From Fomitopsis serialis (lineage: Eukaryota > Basidiomycota > Agaricomycetes > Polyporales > Fomitopsidaceae), in assembly GCF_022376445.1 (NCBI RefSeq), contig NW_025955069.1, forward strand, positions 1 through 64,000: a DNA stretch of 64,000 nucleotides, given 5' to 3'. Position numbers and translations under genes: made by a program. This document shows positions 51,337-62,900 of this stretch, piece after piece (position 1 is the first letter of the stretch; each line of letters starts with the position of its first letter). The notes under the pieces were generated by a model that made no database searches, had not been told where the DNA came from, and was given only the letters and a program-made list of their open reading frames with translations.

Positions 51337-52596
51337 TCACGAACGTGCAGTGAGCTGTACAATGAATAGCGGCCCCTCGTCAGATTCCTTGCTGTAGAAG
51401 TGCAAGTTCCAAAGATGATGCATCTCCGGGTGCACCTTGCCCAAAGTCTTGACGTGGGCACCATTGCTCATGCGTCTCATCCTGTCCGCCGCGTCCTTCG
51501 CCCGCTCTGAATCCGGCTCCATGTGCATGTGTTCTTGTGACGTCTTCAGCATGAGCTGCTCCTCGACTTTCTCCGCCTCTTGTTTCAATCTATCGCGGGA
51601 CTCTCCCACCTTCCTCCGGACGTCCTCGATCTGTTTTGGGAGTTCGTTGTGAATCAAGTCCACGATGTGCTTGACATCGGCGGAGTGGTGATGGAACATA
51701 TGTTTGGTGAACCAGCCTCGCATGACTGTGCAGCGATATGTGAGACCGGCGACGCATAGGGAGTAAAATGGTTGGAAGATGTTACGACTCACTCTCACCA
51801 GCCTTCTTGAATTCCTTCTCGGCCCATTCCTCGAAATGGGGGGCGATGGCTGTCACGAGCCCGTGAACGAGGTGACCGGCAGGATGGATTGTGACAACGA
51901 CCAGCACGGCCTTGACGATGATTATCACGACGATCTTGAGTGCATGGAAGAACTTCTCATGATGCTTCGACCACATGTCACGCCACCAGTGGTGTGTCGT
52001 CCCCGGACTCTCCGCATTATTCACCGGAAAGCATGCGAGCTTCGTAGAAATGTTGTGCAAGGCTGCCTGCAGAACGTCGATCTGCGGAAACAAGGCGTCG
52101 AACGACCGCCGGACTTCTTCCCCTGTGCAGACCACATCGTCTCCGGGTTCTTGAGGCGCGTCGAGCCGGGTTGCCATCTTTTTGCAGAGCTTCCTGTGGC
52201 CCTCGATAGCTGTTTTGGACAGCTCGAGTGTCTTATCCGTATGCTTCCCCACCTCCAGGATTGCCGCGAGAATGTCTTCAAATTCCACCTGATCACTGTT
52301 GTGTCTGTGATTTCGGGAGTCAGTTCACGTCGACGTACGTTCGACTTGTGGCTGTGTTACGCACCCCGCATGCTCGAGTTCAGATTTCCAGCCATCGAAG
52401 CGTTCCTTGCACTTCTTCAGCTCGTCCAGCGGACACGAATCTTCGTCGGGTCCCACAGGTTCATCTTTTGGCGCTTTCTCATGCGTGGTCTCTTTGGGAT
52501 GTTTCCCCTAGAGCGCATTATCATTGCTGTCTCGATAGTAAGTCCACTACGAGGACTTACAGTGTGATGATGTAGGACATCTTGCAAATGGTGCAT
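51337..52596 (-). CDS. Unknown protein with a hydrophobic central segment and coiled coil
   Basis: Four exons on the minus strand: 52596-52561, 52507-52365, 52295-51793 and 51725-51337, together 356 residues and in frame. The N-terminal part has LDELKKCKERFDGWKSELEH and helical segments. Residues about 185-215 are a strong membrane-type stretch (FFHALKIVVIIIVKAVLVVV), preceded by HHWWRDMWSKHHEK. The C-terminal third is charged coiled coil (DLIHNELPKQIEDVRRKVGE, SRDRLKQEAEKVEEQLMLK). The family is not known to me. It aligns loosely along its whole length with the protein at 47453-48586 (LxxCKxxFDxW at the start, hydrophobic centre, helical end), so the two are probably diverged paralogs in inverted orientation around the heat-shock gene. 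The first exon is the least certain. Confidence 0.6.
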
Positions 52597-54448
52597 CGTG
52601 TCGTGAATTTTCTCCTAGGGCGAGGTATCATATATCATCGCTGCCATCCTTGACAGCAAGTTCACTACGAAGACTTACACCAATGTGAGGATGCGTCAAA
52701 TTCTGTATCATATGGCTGTTCATGTCGTCGTGAAACGATACGTGACTGCTGGGTCGGGGATCAGGCAGTAATGAGACCTAGTAGGCTTTCGCGGTAATTG
52801 AAGAGACGATTAGAGGAAAATGAAGTTGAAGTCAACTAGCCTGAGCGAGAATGCGGAAGAGATATCGCTGTAGCGTCGCAGTCGGGTACTGCACCTTATA
52901 TGGTGCAGAACGGTCGGACGGACCTGCATTTTTGTGTCCTGTACGTCGTGTAGTGACCCTGAATTGAAGACCGTGCAGAAATTAACACGATGCGATGGTG
53001 TCAAAAACATCCGTGGCACACTGGAAATAGCTGGAATCAACCACAGTAGCCCTGAAGTGAATTTCCGAAGACTGCCCCATGCATTCGCCTGCACGAACGA
53101 GACACTGCTATCAGTTGGCGCCCAGCCCCATTGAACATTCGACTCACCACTGACCACGTCGGGGGCATCTGAATGCCTTGCGATCCTGCGTCGCTCGCTT
53201 CGATTGAACCATGCAGTTCATATCATGAAGCAGACAGGTAATGCCAGTGGCCGCACGGGAGTCCGATGGAAAACCCCGGATAAAGCTGGGAACTCAAAAT
53301 CCCTGAGCCCTGATGCATGAACCCTGAGGGCGCACACATATACGGACGATAAAGTTACAACTTACGCGCAATATGAACGTCTACTGCAACGCTGCGTGGG
53401 CCACACTGGCACCTGCGTACCGACTAATGGCGGGCCGGACACGTACCACTGGCGCTGTGGCCCACATGCCCTTCGTGTGGCACCATTCGGATGCCGGATC
53501 TTGAGCTTCTTCATGCGGTGGCAGCCTTATGTACTCGTCTGCGGAGCAGGGCGATAGAAGTCGTTGAAACGTTGACTGCCTGGCCAGTTGCCGGATCACC
53601 ACAGATATGTGGCGTTGTCATAGACGCATGCCAGTGGTATAGTACTAGTTCGAAGCGGCACGACAAACATCTCGACGGGCCGCCAAACTGCCAGGGGCTT
53701 CTAATTCACGCTGAAGGTGTCAATGTCCAAGGGCTCTCCAGAGATTGGCAATAGTAGAACAGCCAGTGTAAACCTCACCCTGGCGAACAACAGAAGGGAC
53801 TCCGAGTCGATAAACGGTTAATTTTCGTTTGACTTCTGTCGCCGACGACCAATCCGCTAGCAGTAACGTTACTGTGTGCTGATCATTTAGGTAGTTTCTC
53901 AAAAGGAGTACCTTGGGGAAGGGCAATCGACGTCGACTCGATCGACTTCAGTTGTTTCTGCAAAGCCGGGGCGGTTATGGGCGCTAGCAATAATATGACA
54001 TCAAGTGCCATTACTTCAACATTACTCACTAACAAATGCTTATGTGCCAATAGTATTACAATAAATTAAGAAATGACATCGTTCCATACGCACTTTCAGG
54101 CGTATCTGTCTGCAATATTCTACTTTGTTTCCAGCGAGTAATTCTCTCCCTGACGGACTCGCTCAGCGTGTGCATCGTCATGAGAATGATCTGAACTCCA
54201 ATTTGAGAGGCCCGCATTAATAACGGGGTTTCTTACCGACTCTCCTATCTGGATTAGTTGGCGTTACGAGATTGCCAAAAGTAGACGTACTCGACCGATA
54301 CTCAACTCTTCTATCAAGCCTGACTCGATTTGTAGAGATTGCTTGTATGCTTCGTGTGCTGACTCGGATCCAGCACCTGCATCCTCGGACTTTACCTTCA
54401 TTTCGAGTCTCGACTTGCCAGATCTCCAAAGTTCGCCTAGAGTCGACT
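52597..54448. other. Long intergenic stretch, nothing recognised apart from a partial duplication
   Basis: No convincing coding frame, tRNA or repeat array in 1.85 kb. The segment around 52650-52720 is a degenerate copy of 52535-52600, the first-exon/intron region of the neighbouring minus-strand gene. The right end is the promoter of the synthetase gene. Confidence 0.5.
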
Positions 54449-57285
54449 ATGGCTCAGCCGGTCGCGTCATCTTCGCAGCCTGCGCAACTGCCCGCGCTTG
54501 AAGGGCCTCATCTGGGCCAGAATGAAGGGAAGAAACCTAAAGAGAAGAAGGAGAAAGCAGTGGCAGCGAGTGGTCAATCACTGGAGGTACGACATCTTCA
54601 CGTATTGTCTGAGCATGCTTTACCGAACCTACGCAGCTGAGCCCGCGGCCAGAGTACTTTGACCATCGCATCAAGATGTTCGATGAGTTGAAGGCGCAGT
54701 ACGATGAATGGGTCAAATGTGCGTTCACATCTTGAAGATTTGTCGGACGGCTTCGTCTCATGCTTCGGTACAGCGCAACCACGTCAAGAGGTCGAGATCA
54801 CGATGCCCGACGGCTCAAAACGCAAGGGCACGAGCTGGGAGACGAGCCCACTGGACATCGCGAAGGAAATCTCCAAAGGTCTCCCGGATCGCGTCGTGAT
54901 TGCGAAGGTTCCGACCGTTTGTCCACCTCGGGTCGCTCGTGCTGAACTGTGATAGGTGAACGGCGACGTGTGGGACCTGGAGCGGCCGCTCGAGGGCTCG
55001 TGCACTCTTGAACTCCTTGACTTCGAGCACCCCGAAGGTGAGCGCCACCATGGTGGCTTCGCGCGATCACAAGTAACGACGGCCCGTAGGCAAGCGCGTC
55101 TTCTGGCATTCGTCTGCGCACGTCCTCGGCGAGGCCGCGGAACGTCACTATGGCTGCCATCTGTGCATTGGCCCCCCGACAGAAGACGGCTTCTTCTACG
55201 AGATGGCGATGGAGGAGAGGTGCGTCCCAGTACTCGCATGGCACAACTGTCCTTAACAGAGCGGCTACAGAGTCGTGCAAAACTCGGATTACCCTGCCCT
55301 GGAGAAGCTGACGGACTTGGCTGTCAAGGAGAAGCAGAAGTTCGAGCGGATTATGGTTTCAAAAGAGAAGCTGCTGGAAATGTTCGGGGTGCGTGTATCT
55401 CCCTCAGTCGTCCAAGTACAGCGCGCTCACGGTCCGGGCAGTATAACAAGTACAAAAAGTACCTGATCGAGACGAAGATTCCCGACGGCGGGGAGACGAC
55501 AGTGTACCGCTGCGGTCCGATGATCGATCTCTGCGTGGGCCCGCACATCCCACACACTGGCAAGATCAAGGCGCTCATGGTGACCAAGGTAGGCGCGCAG
55601 GTGACTGCAGGCTCGGCCATTGGTGACATCGTACACAGAATTCGGCATCGTATTTCCTCGGAGACTCGAACAACGACTCGCTGCAACGCATCTACGGTAT
55701 ATCGTTCCCCGACAAGAAGCAGATGTCCGAGTACAAGGTATTCCTCGCTGAGGCGGCACGGCGGGACCACCGGAAGATCGGCAAGGAGCAGGAGCTATTC
55801 TTCTTCAATGACCTAAGCCCTGGAAGCTGTTTCTTCCTCCCGCACGGCACGCGCATCTACAACACACTCTTAGAGCTCATGCGGGCAAGTCGCTGCATCC
55901 CTAGCTACAGACTCTCTGTGCTTACTTACCAATGCAGTCGGAGTACTTCAAGCGAGGATACCAAGAGGTCATCTCGCCGAACATGTACAACTCTAAGCTA
56001 TGGGAGACGTCCGGACACTGGCAGAACTACAAGGACGACATGTTCACGCTGTCCGTGGAAAAGGAGCAATGGGCGCTGAAGCCGATGAACTGCCCCGGGC
56101 ACTGTCTCATCTTCGACAGCCGCGATCGGAGCTACAAGGAGCTGCCGATCCGTATGGCTGAGTTTGGTATCCTCCACAGAAATGAGGCCAGTGGCGCGCT
56201 CACTGGTCTGACGCGTGTCCGGCGATTCGTCCAAGACGATACGCATATTTTCTGCATGCCGTCGCAGGTAAGTCTCGTGTAGTCTTAGTTTGCGTTGTGT
56301 GCTGTGGCTGACTGGAATGTGTAAACAGATTGAGGATGAGATCTCGCTGCTGTTCGACTTCCTTCAGCATATCTACGGCTTGTTTGGCTTCGACTTCAAG
56401 CTTGAGCTATCTACTCGTCCCGATAACTACCTTGGCACCATCGAAACATGGAACGAGGCTGAGGCGGTACGTGGCGTTCTTCTGACCTTGCTTATTCTCC
56501 ACGTCAGCCCTAATCATCATTTGCCGAGCAGCAACTGAAGAGATCCCTCGACAAGCAATACCCTGGCAAGTGGGATTTGAACCCCGGAGACGGCGCGTTC
56601 TACGGACCCAAGATCGACATCACCATCCGTGATGCGCTCCGTCGGTCCTTCCAGTGCGCGACGATCCAGCTCGACTTCCAGCTCCCTGAGCGTTTCAACC
56701 TCAAGTACCGCTCCGCGGATGACGCCACGGGCGACAAGCCTCCGAGTCGGCCGGTCATCATCCACCGAGCGATCCTCGGAAGTTTGGAACGATTTATCGC
56801 TATCATCACGGAACACTTTGCTGGGAAGTGGCCGTTCTGGTTGTCGCCGCGGCAAGTGTTGGTGGTCCCGGTCGCCAACCCATTCGTGAGCTTGCACGAT
56901 AATGTTTGCACCACGTCTTTGCTCATCTTCCACTCAGAAAGATTATGCGGCTGAGATCGCACAGAAGCTGAACGACCTAGGCATCTTCGCTGACGTCGAC
57001 AACGGCGATAACACCCTGCCCAAGAAGATCCGCAACGGCGAAATCGCGCAATACAACTTCATCCTCGGTGAGCGAGATTGCCCAAACGTGTTACAACACG
57101 ATCGATCTGATGACCGTGCTTTTCCAGTCGTCGGGCAGGCTGAACTCGAAACGCGCTCTGTGAACGTCCGCAACCGTGACAACGTTGGTACCAAGGGCAG
57201 AGACGAGACGGTCCCGCTAGACGATATCATTCAAAAGTTCGTCGCGCTGAGAGCGAGCAGAAGCTTAGAGAACAAGCTCGCATGA
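54449..57285 (+). CDS. THS1: Threonyl-tRNA synthetase
   Basis: Thirteen exons: 54449-54586, 54637-54718, 54774-54907, 54956-55037, 55090-55219, 55271-55388, 55442-55588, 55639-55884, 55938-56267, 56329-56466, 56532-56885, 56938-57067 and 57128-57285, together 728 residues. It charges tRNA-Thr. Domains in order: lysine-rich N-terminus, TGS domain ([20 protein letters not shown]), editing-domain motif HSSAH ([19 protein letters not shown]), catalytic core ([38 protein letters not shown]) and anticodon-binding domain ([20 protein letters not shown]). No targeting peptide is seen in this start; an alternative upstream start for the mitochondrial form cannot be judged. One intron (55885-55937) begins GCAAGT and would be GC-AG. 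The gene name is by homology. Confidence 0.94.
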
Positions 57286-57446
57286 GGCAGGGTGGAACGC
57301 AGATAGAGTCGTCGTGTTTACTGCTATGAACGAAGACGATGCTGTGTCCATACTAACGGTAGAGAAAGAGAAGAAGAATGCTATGATACAGAACATGTAC
57401 GATGAAACCTCGACGCTGACTCGATGGGTACTTTTAGTGGCGTCGC

Positions 57447-59492
57447 TCAGACGGCGATACCGAACTGCTTTCTCTGTAGGACGGTAAGTTTCACTTTGAA
57501 CATGATATGGACGATGAGAGTAGTACGCACTAGCTGTTGAATCTGTTCGCGTTCCGCGGGCGGCAGCGAGTTGATCTGGTCCTGCGTCAGATTCAAGACT
57601 TGCATCAACATGTCCTATTCAATCAGGTCAGGTTATCACATCTACCAAACAGTATTCCCTATTGTCGCAGCGAAGACGTACCCTCTGAGCCGGGTCGAGC
57701 GCAGGAGCAACCGGTGGTGGGTTGGCAGAAGGCTGAATGGGTGGTGGTTGCGAGACCGGGGCGACCTGCACGGGCATGCTCGGCGGGGGCGGCGGGCGGT
57801 AGTATGGCGGGGCCTGCGCCTGCGTGTGCGAGAGGTGGGCGCTGGGAGGCGGGAACATCGATGGCGGCGGGACCGGCGGAGTCGGGTGATGCACGGGTGT
57901 GTGCGTCTGTGGGATGTTCGATTGGAGGTGCGGTGGGAACGGTGGGTGCTGGAGGGGACCCTGCGAGTAGGGCGCGGACATCGGCGGAGGATGCTGGGGC
58001 TGGGGCTGGTGCTGGGGCGTGGACTGGTGCATCGGTGGCGGGACTGCCGCTGGGGGAGCAAGCGCCTTGGCGGGTTGCGAGGGCGTTGCGGCGTTGGTAG
58101 CTTGGAGCATGCGCTGTGAGGGTGGGTCAGAAGCTGATCTACACGGTGCACATGGATACTAACCTGCAGTATCGCAGGGTCTACGATGTTGTTCAGCAAC
58201 AGCGCCTGGAACAGCGCGTAGCCCAGTTGCGGGTGAGCCACAAGGAGCGCCCGCGCCTGCTCTGGGTGCGTGATAACGAACGCCTACGAAGCGCCCCATC
58301 AGGTTACTTGTTCTGAAAGAGAGGGATAATAGCACGTACCTTCATTTGCGCTAGCACCTCCAATATCTGTGCTGGGTTTGCCGTAGCGAGCATCTGGCTG
58401 ATGGTGTCGAGGGAGGTCGACCCGGGGGGATTGGCACGCCTTGAGGCAGACTCTGAAGGAACGCGCTCGGGTTGGCGCCACCGCGGTCACGGTCGTTGCG
58501 CTCCCGCCATTGGGCACGAGTCTCGCCGCCGTCGACCAGCTCACCACGCACAGTTGTTTTGCCTTCGAGGAAAGGGTCTGAGTCTGCGAGGTCGATACGG
58601 AGTGGCCGCCCGCCGAGATCATGCCCATTCAGATTGCGCACAGCAGATTCGGCTGTCTCGTGGTCTGCACAGTTGAGATGTGATTGGAAAGGCGTTGGGA
58701 TAGATTTCATTGTATACGTTGTCAAGCATGCGCGGATATTTCACGAGCAGGCATAGAACAAGGACGATCGCGTGCCACGCCCAGGGCGGTGGCAAGAGTG
58801 GGACGAGGTTGAGGTGAAAATGACACGACGGTAGCGTCGGTGCGAGTTGCCAGTTATTGGTGCACACAGAGGGATAAGTCGATTTTGACGTCGACGCCAC
58901 AAGTTAGACACACGGGTCGGTGGTTCGTTTGAGGGAGCCGTGCACGTTTGAGTATTCGGGATATGAGTGTATAAGGTTCCAGTTGAAGTCAGACATGAGA
59001 ACGACACATTGATATGCAGGAAATCATGCTGTACCCGAGAATTCGCAAAATCCATAGCCTCTTGGTTTCCCTGTATCTCTGTCATAGACCAACCTGCGCA
59101 CATAACGCGATGAGTTGCTGTTCAAGCGAGCGTACGACACTACAGGCATACAGACTACTCCATGAGAGGAAGTCCGCCATACCAAGAAACGGTCCTCAGG
59201 CCGAGTCGAGGTGTGGGCGGACTGCTCGTCACGGAGAGCTTGCATGCGTAGATCGTCACGAACCCAGTTGATTCTACCTGAACCCGACGACTTGGCCAAC
59301 TTTTTTGAATACGTCAATGAGTTGGTCCTGTAGTTCCATGGTGGTGAGTTGCAGGAAGCGGTTGTGAAGGCCTCCTAGGACCCACCTCTCCTATGGTGTA
59401 AGGAATGTTGCCGACTTTGTGGCAGTGGCGGTGAGCTTCGCGTAGGACTACTGCCAACGGACGTGGAACTCACCGAACACGACTTTACTCAT
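57447..59492 (-). CDS. Cleavage stimulation factor subunit 2-like RNA-binding protein (CSTF2/Rna15), one-base frameshift
   Basis: Nine exons on the minus strand: 59492-59474, 59414-59386, 59327-59278, 59093-59035, 58664-58340, 58283-58164, 58113-57682, 57614-57531 and 57473-57447. It binds the GU-rich element downstream of poly(A) sites in the 3' end cleavage complex. The RRM has RNP2 VFVGNI (about residue 5) and RNP1 KPRGYGFCEF (about residue 42). Next come the hinge region (MLATANPAQILEVLAQMK, HPEQARALLVAHPQLGYALF), a proline-rich linker and the C-terminal three-helix segment (LNLTQDQINSLPPAEREQIQ). Exon 5 changes frame in a C run (58434-58439, G on the plus strand), where one more base would restore 381 residues. 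In such a conserved gene this is more likely a base-calling error. Intron 4 is unusually long (370 bases). Confidence 0.9.
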
Positions 59493-59940
59493 GCTTATTT
59501 AGACCACTTCAACTCTCCGAATTTGCGTAGCTTGAGGGTTGAGTACTCAGTCCGCAGGACTTGGGGGGACGACTAGCTATCCACCCTTTGCAGTCGGACG
59601 TTGGTCACTACTGCCAGTGGTGTATGTTCGATGGAATGCCAAAGATATGAGCTTCCGTCAGAGGTTGAGACTTAGAAAAGACACTGAGATATTGCTGGTC
59701 ACTGCCACGAAGTTTGAATTGCTCTATGAAGTCTCGGTCAATTGAAATCACGTGATATGTCCTCAGCCACTCGTTAAAGTCGTTTCTCCTGTACCTTGTC
59801 CTCGTCCTCACTCGTGCTCCTCTCTCCCTCCGCCGTTGAGTCTGGAACGCGTGGAACGGTGAACTTCCAAAGGACTGAGAAACAGAGCAGAGTTAACTCG
59901 GTACCCCTGTGCGTATGAAAGGCCCGAGCGAACAAGCAAC
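59493..59940. promoter_or_regulatory. Divergent promoter between CSTF2 and VPS15
   Basis: The two start codons lie 448 bp apart, head to head. No TATA box is obvious, as expected for housekeeping genes. Confidence 0.55.
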
Positions 59941-62900
59941 ATGGGCAACGTACAGTCCCTCACGCGCACAACCGGCGCGCTGGACTCATTTGTGGCCGAG
60001 CTTGGAGGCGACATGGTGTATGAGCGGAGGTAGTGCCCTTTGCATGAATGTGTGAACATTGTGAGTGAATGGTCTGTCGCAGTATGGGCTCTGCCCGCTT
60101 CCTCAAGACAGTAAAGTGCCGACACAGGAACGGCTACCTGGTAGTCAAGATCTTCGTGAAACCGGATCCTGGACTTAGTCTGCGGAAGTACCACCGGCGA
60201 CTGAAGGGTGCGTCACACGAGCTCGCGCTGGAGTTTGACTGATGCATTGCAGTTGAGCGCGAAGCATTGGCCGACCTTGTCAATGTCTACAACTACCAGG
60301 CGTTTGTGGAGACAGACAAGGCTGGATACATCATCCGGCAATGGATCGCGAGCAGCCTCTACGATCGCATTAGGTGCGCAGAGTTGCGGGTGGGCGAAGT
60401 GTATGCACTGACATTGTTGTAGCACGCGCCCGTTCCTCAGCCTGGTCGACAAGAAATGGATCGCGTTTCAGCTACTCCACGCCCTCCGAGATGCGCGCAA
60501 CCGGAAGATCCCCCATGGCGACATCAAGTCTGAGAATATACTCGTGACCTCTTGGAACTGGGTGTATCTCACCGACTTCGCGTCATACAAGCCGACTTAC
60601 TTACCCTTGGACGACCCGTCTGATTTCTCGTTCTTCTTCGACACCAGTGGCCGGAGAACATGCTATGTCGCCCCCGAACGATTCTACACTGCGACAGAGA
60701 ACCCGGAGATTAGCGCAAAGAAGAGCAGGCTGGCGATGGAGGACGGCGAGGGCAGGAGGGATGGCAGAGTCACGGAGGCGATGGATTGCTTCAGCGCCGG
60801 ATGCGTTATCGCGGAACTCTTCCTTGAAGGCTCGCCGCTCTTCACGCTCAGCCAGCTGTTCAAATATCGCGAGGGAGAATTGAGCGTGGAGTCCCAGTTA
60901 AGCACGATAGATGAGCCGGTGAAGGTGCGAGCCTACGCTCAGTAACCGCGAGATGTCCGCACTCACACACGACCGTAGAACCTCATCAAACAGATGATAG
61001 CTATCGACCCCGCCGTCAGGCCGTCATTCGACACGCTCCTCCACACGTCCCGTGGAACTGTGTTTCCCGAGTCCTTCTACTCTTTCTTTCACAACTACGT
61101 CTCCTCCATTAACGAACTCTCCGGCCCGTCTCCGTTCGTAGCGAACGCGGCCCCTACGGTGCCGCCCACCCCAGCAAGCGCCACCGTCAAGAGTCCCCAG
61201 GCCGTCACGTCGCAGGCGATCCCCGGCGCCTCGGCTGGAGACGTATCGAACGAGCCCCTCCCCAGCGACTCGGACCGCCGCATGGAGAAAATATGGAGCG
61301 ACTTCGAGAGCGTCGAGCCGTTCTTGGCCGTAGACGCAGCGGAGGAGACTGTCATGGATGTCAAGGTTGACTACATGCCGTCAATGAGTTCGTCCAAGCC
61401 GTTCCAGGTAAGTTCACAGGAGTTGCATTGGCGGCAGCGATGTGATTTGTACGTGTAGGACATACTACCAGTGGAGTTGTACATTCCCAATCGGGAGAGC
61501 AAGGCCGGCAATCCGTTGTCTGCGGCTAGACGTACCGCCGCCGCAGAAGGTAAGCGTGATTCTTCGTGGTCAAGCCGCCTCTCATGATACCGTGAATAGA
61601 TGGTCCAGCCCTCATTGTCCTCGCGCTCGTCTCGGGAAACATCCGCAACTGCACTCTCCCTAGTTCGAAGCTACGAGGCTTGGACATTCTTCTGGCGCTC
61701 TCACCGTACCTCACCGACGAGGCGAAGCTAGACAGGAAGGTCCCCTACGTGGTTGACCTACTGCACGACGATGCGGCCATCGTTCGCGCAGCCGCGATGC
61801 GTACGCTCATGCAAATCGTACGTTTCATCCTACTCTGCACTTACCGCTAGCTGACGCGAAACAGCTCATGCTCGTCACCGTCATCACGCCCTCCAACGCG
61901 GCGATCTTCCCCGAGTACATCATCCCAGCCGTCGCTCACCTAGTCCGTGATCCGGAGGTGTCCGTGCGGTGCATGTACGCACAATGCATCGTGTCTCTCG
62001 CCGATACGGCCGTTCGGTACCTCGAGATGGGACAGGCGTTGAAGGCGCATGGCTCATATAAGCTCTCGCCTGACACGCAAGAATACGACGAGGCGCATTT
62101 CGAGGTTCGCAATGATCTTCCATCGGCAAGTTCAAACAATGATTGATGGTGTGGACGGAGTAGGTGTCGTATGACGCAAGCATGCAAGAGCTCCAGAACA
62201 GCATCCAGGAGCATCTCTCTGCGCTCCTCGTTGACCCTTCTAGCATCGTGAAGCGTGCGGTGCTGCACAACATATCCTCTCTTTGCATATTCCTCGGGCG
62301 ACAGAAGACCAACGACGTGCTACTCAGCCATATGATCACGTACTTGAATGATCGTGATTGGTTACTGAGATATGCGTTCTTCGATTGCATTGTCGACGTG
62401 GCCGCGTGCGGAGAAGGAAGGAGCCTAGAGGAGTATATCCTGCCATTGATGATCCAGTCGCTGTCAGGTAAGCGCCGTAGTCTTGGTTTCACGCGCAAAA
62501 CGCGACTCACGTATCGAACAGATGTGGAGGGTGCTGTTGTCGCGAAGGTTCTTGCGGCATCGACCAGTCTATGTGAACTGGGCCTCTTCCAGAAAATGCG
62601 CATCTGGGAGCTCATGAGCGCAACTCTCGGTTTTCTGTATCATCCCAACAGTTGGATTCGACAAGGTCCGTCGACTTGATCTGTTGAAGCTGACACTGCA
62701 ACGATTTACAAAACATGCTAACAGGAGCGGCCGCTTTTATCGCTTCTGCCGCGAAACACCTGCCCCCAGCGACGTCTGGTGTATCTTGTACCCATCGCTG
62801 AAGCATCTTCTGCGCTCGGACATACGAGACGTCGACGAGCGCAGCTTACTTCTTGCTATGAAGCCACCAGTATGTTCTCCGGCGTAATGCCCGTCCTGAA

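Noticed and set aside
53491..53754. Short plus-strand frame in the long intergenic stretch
   Set aside because: No splice partners, no domain and overlapping frames; consistent with chance.
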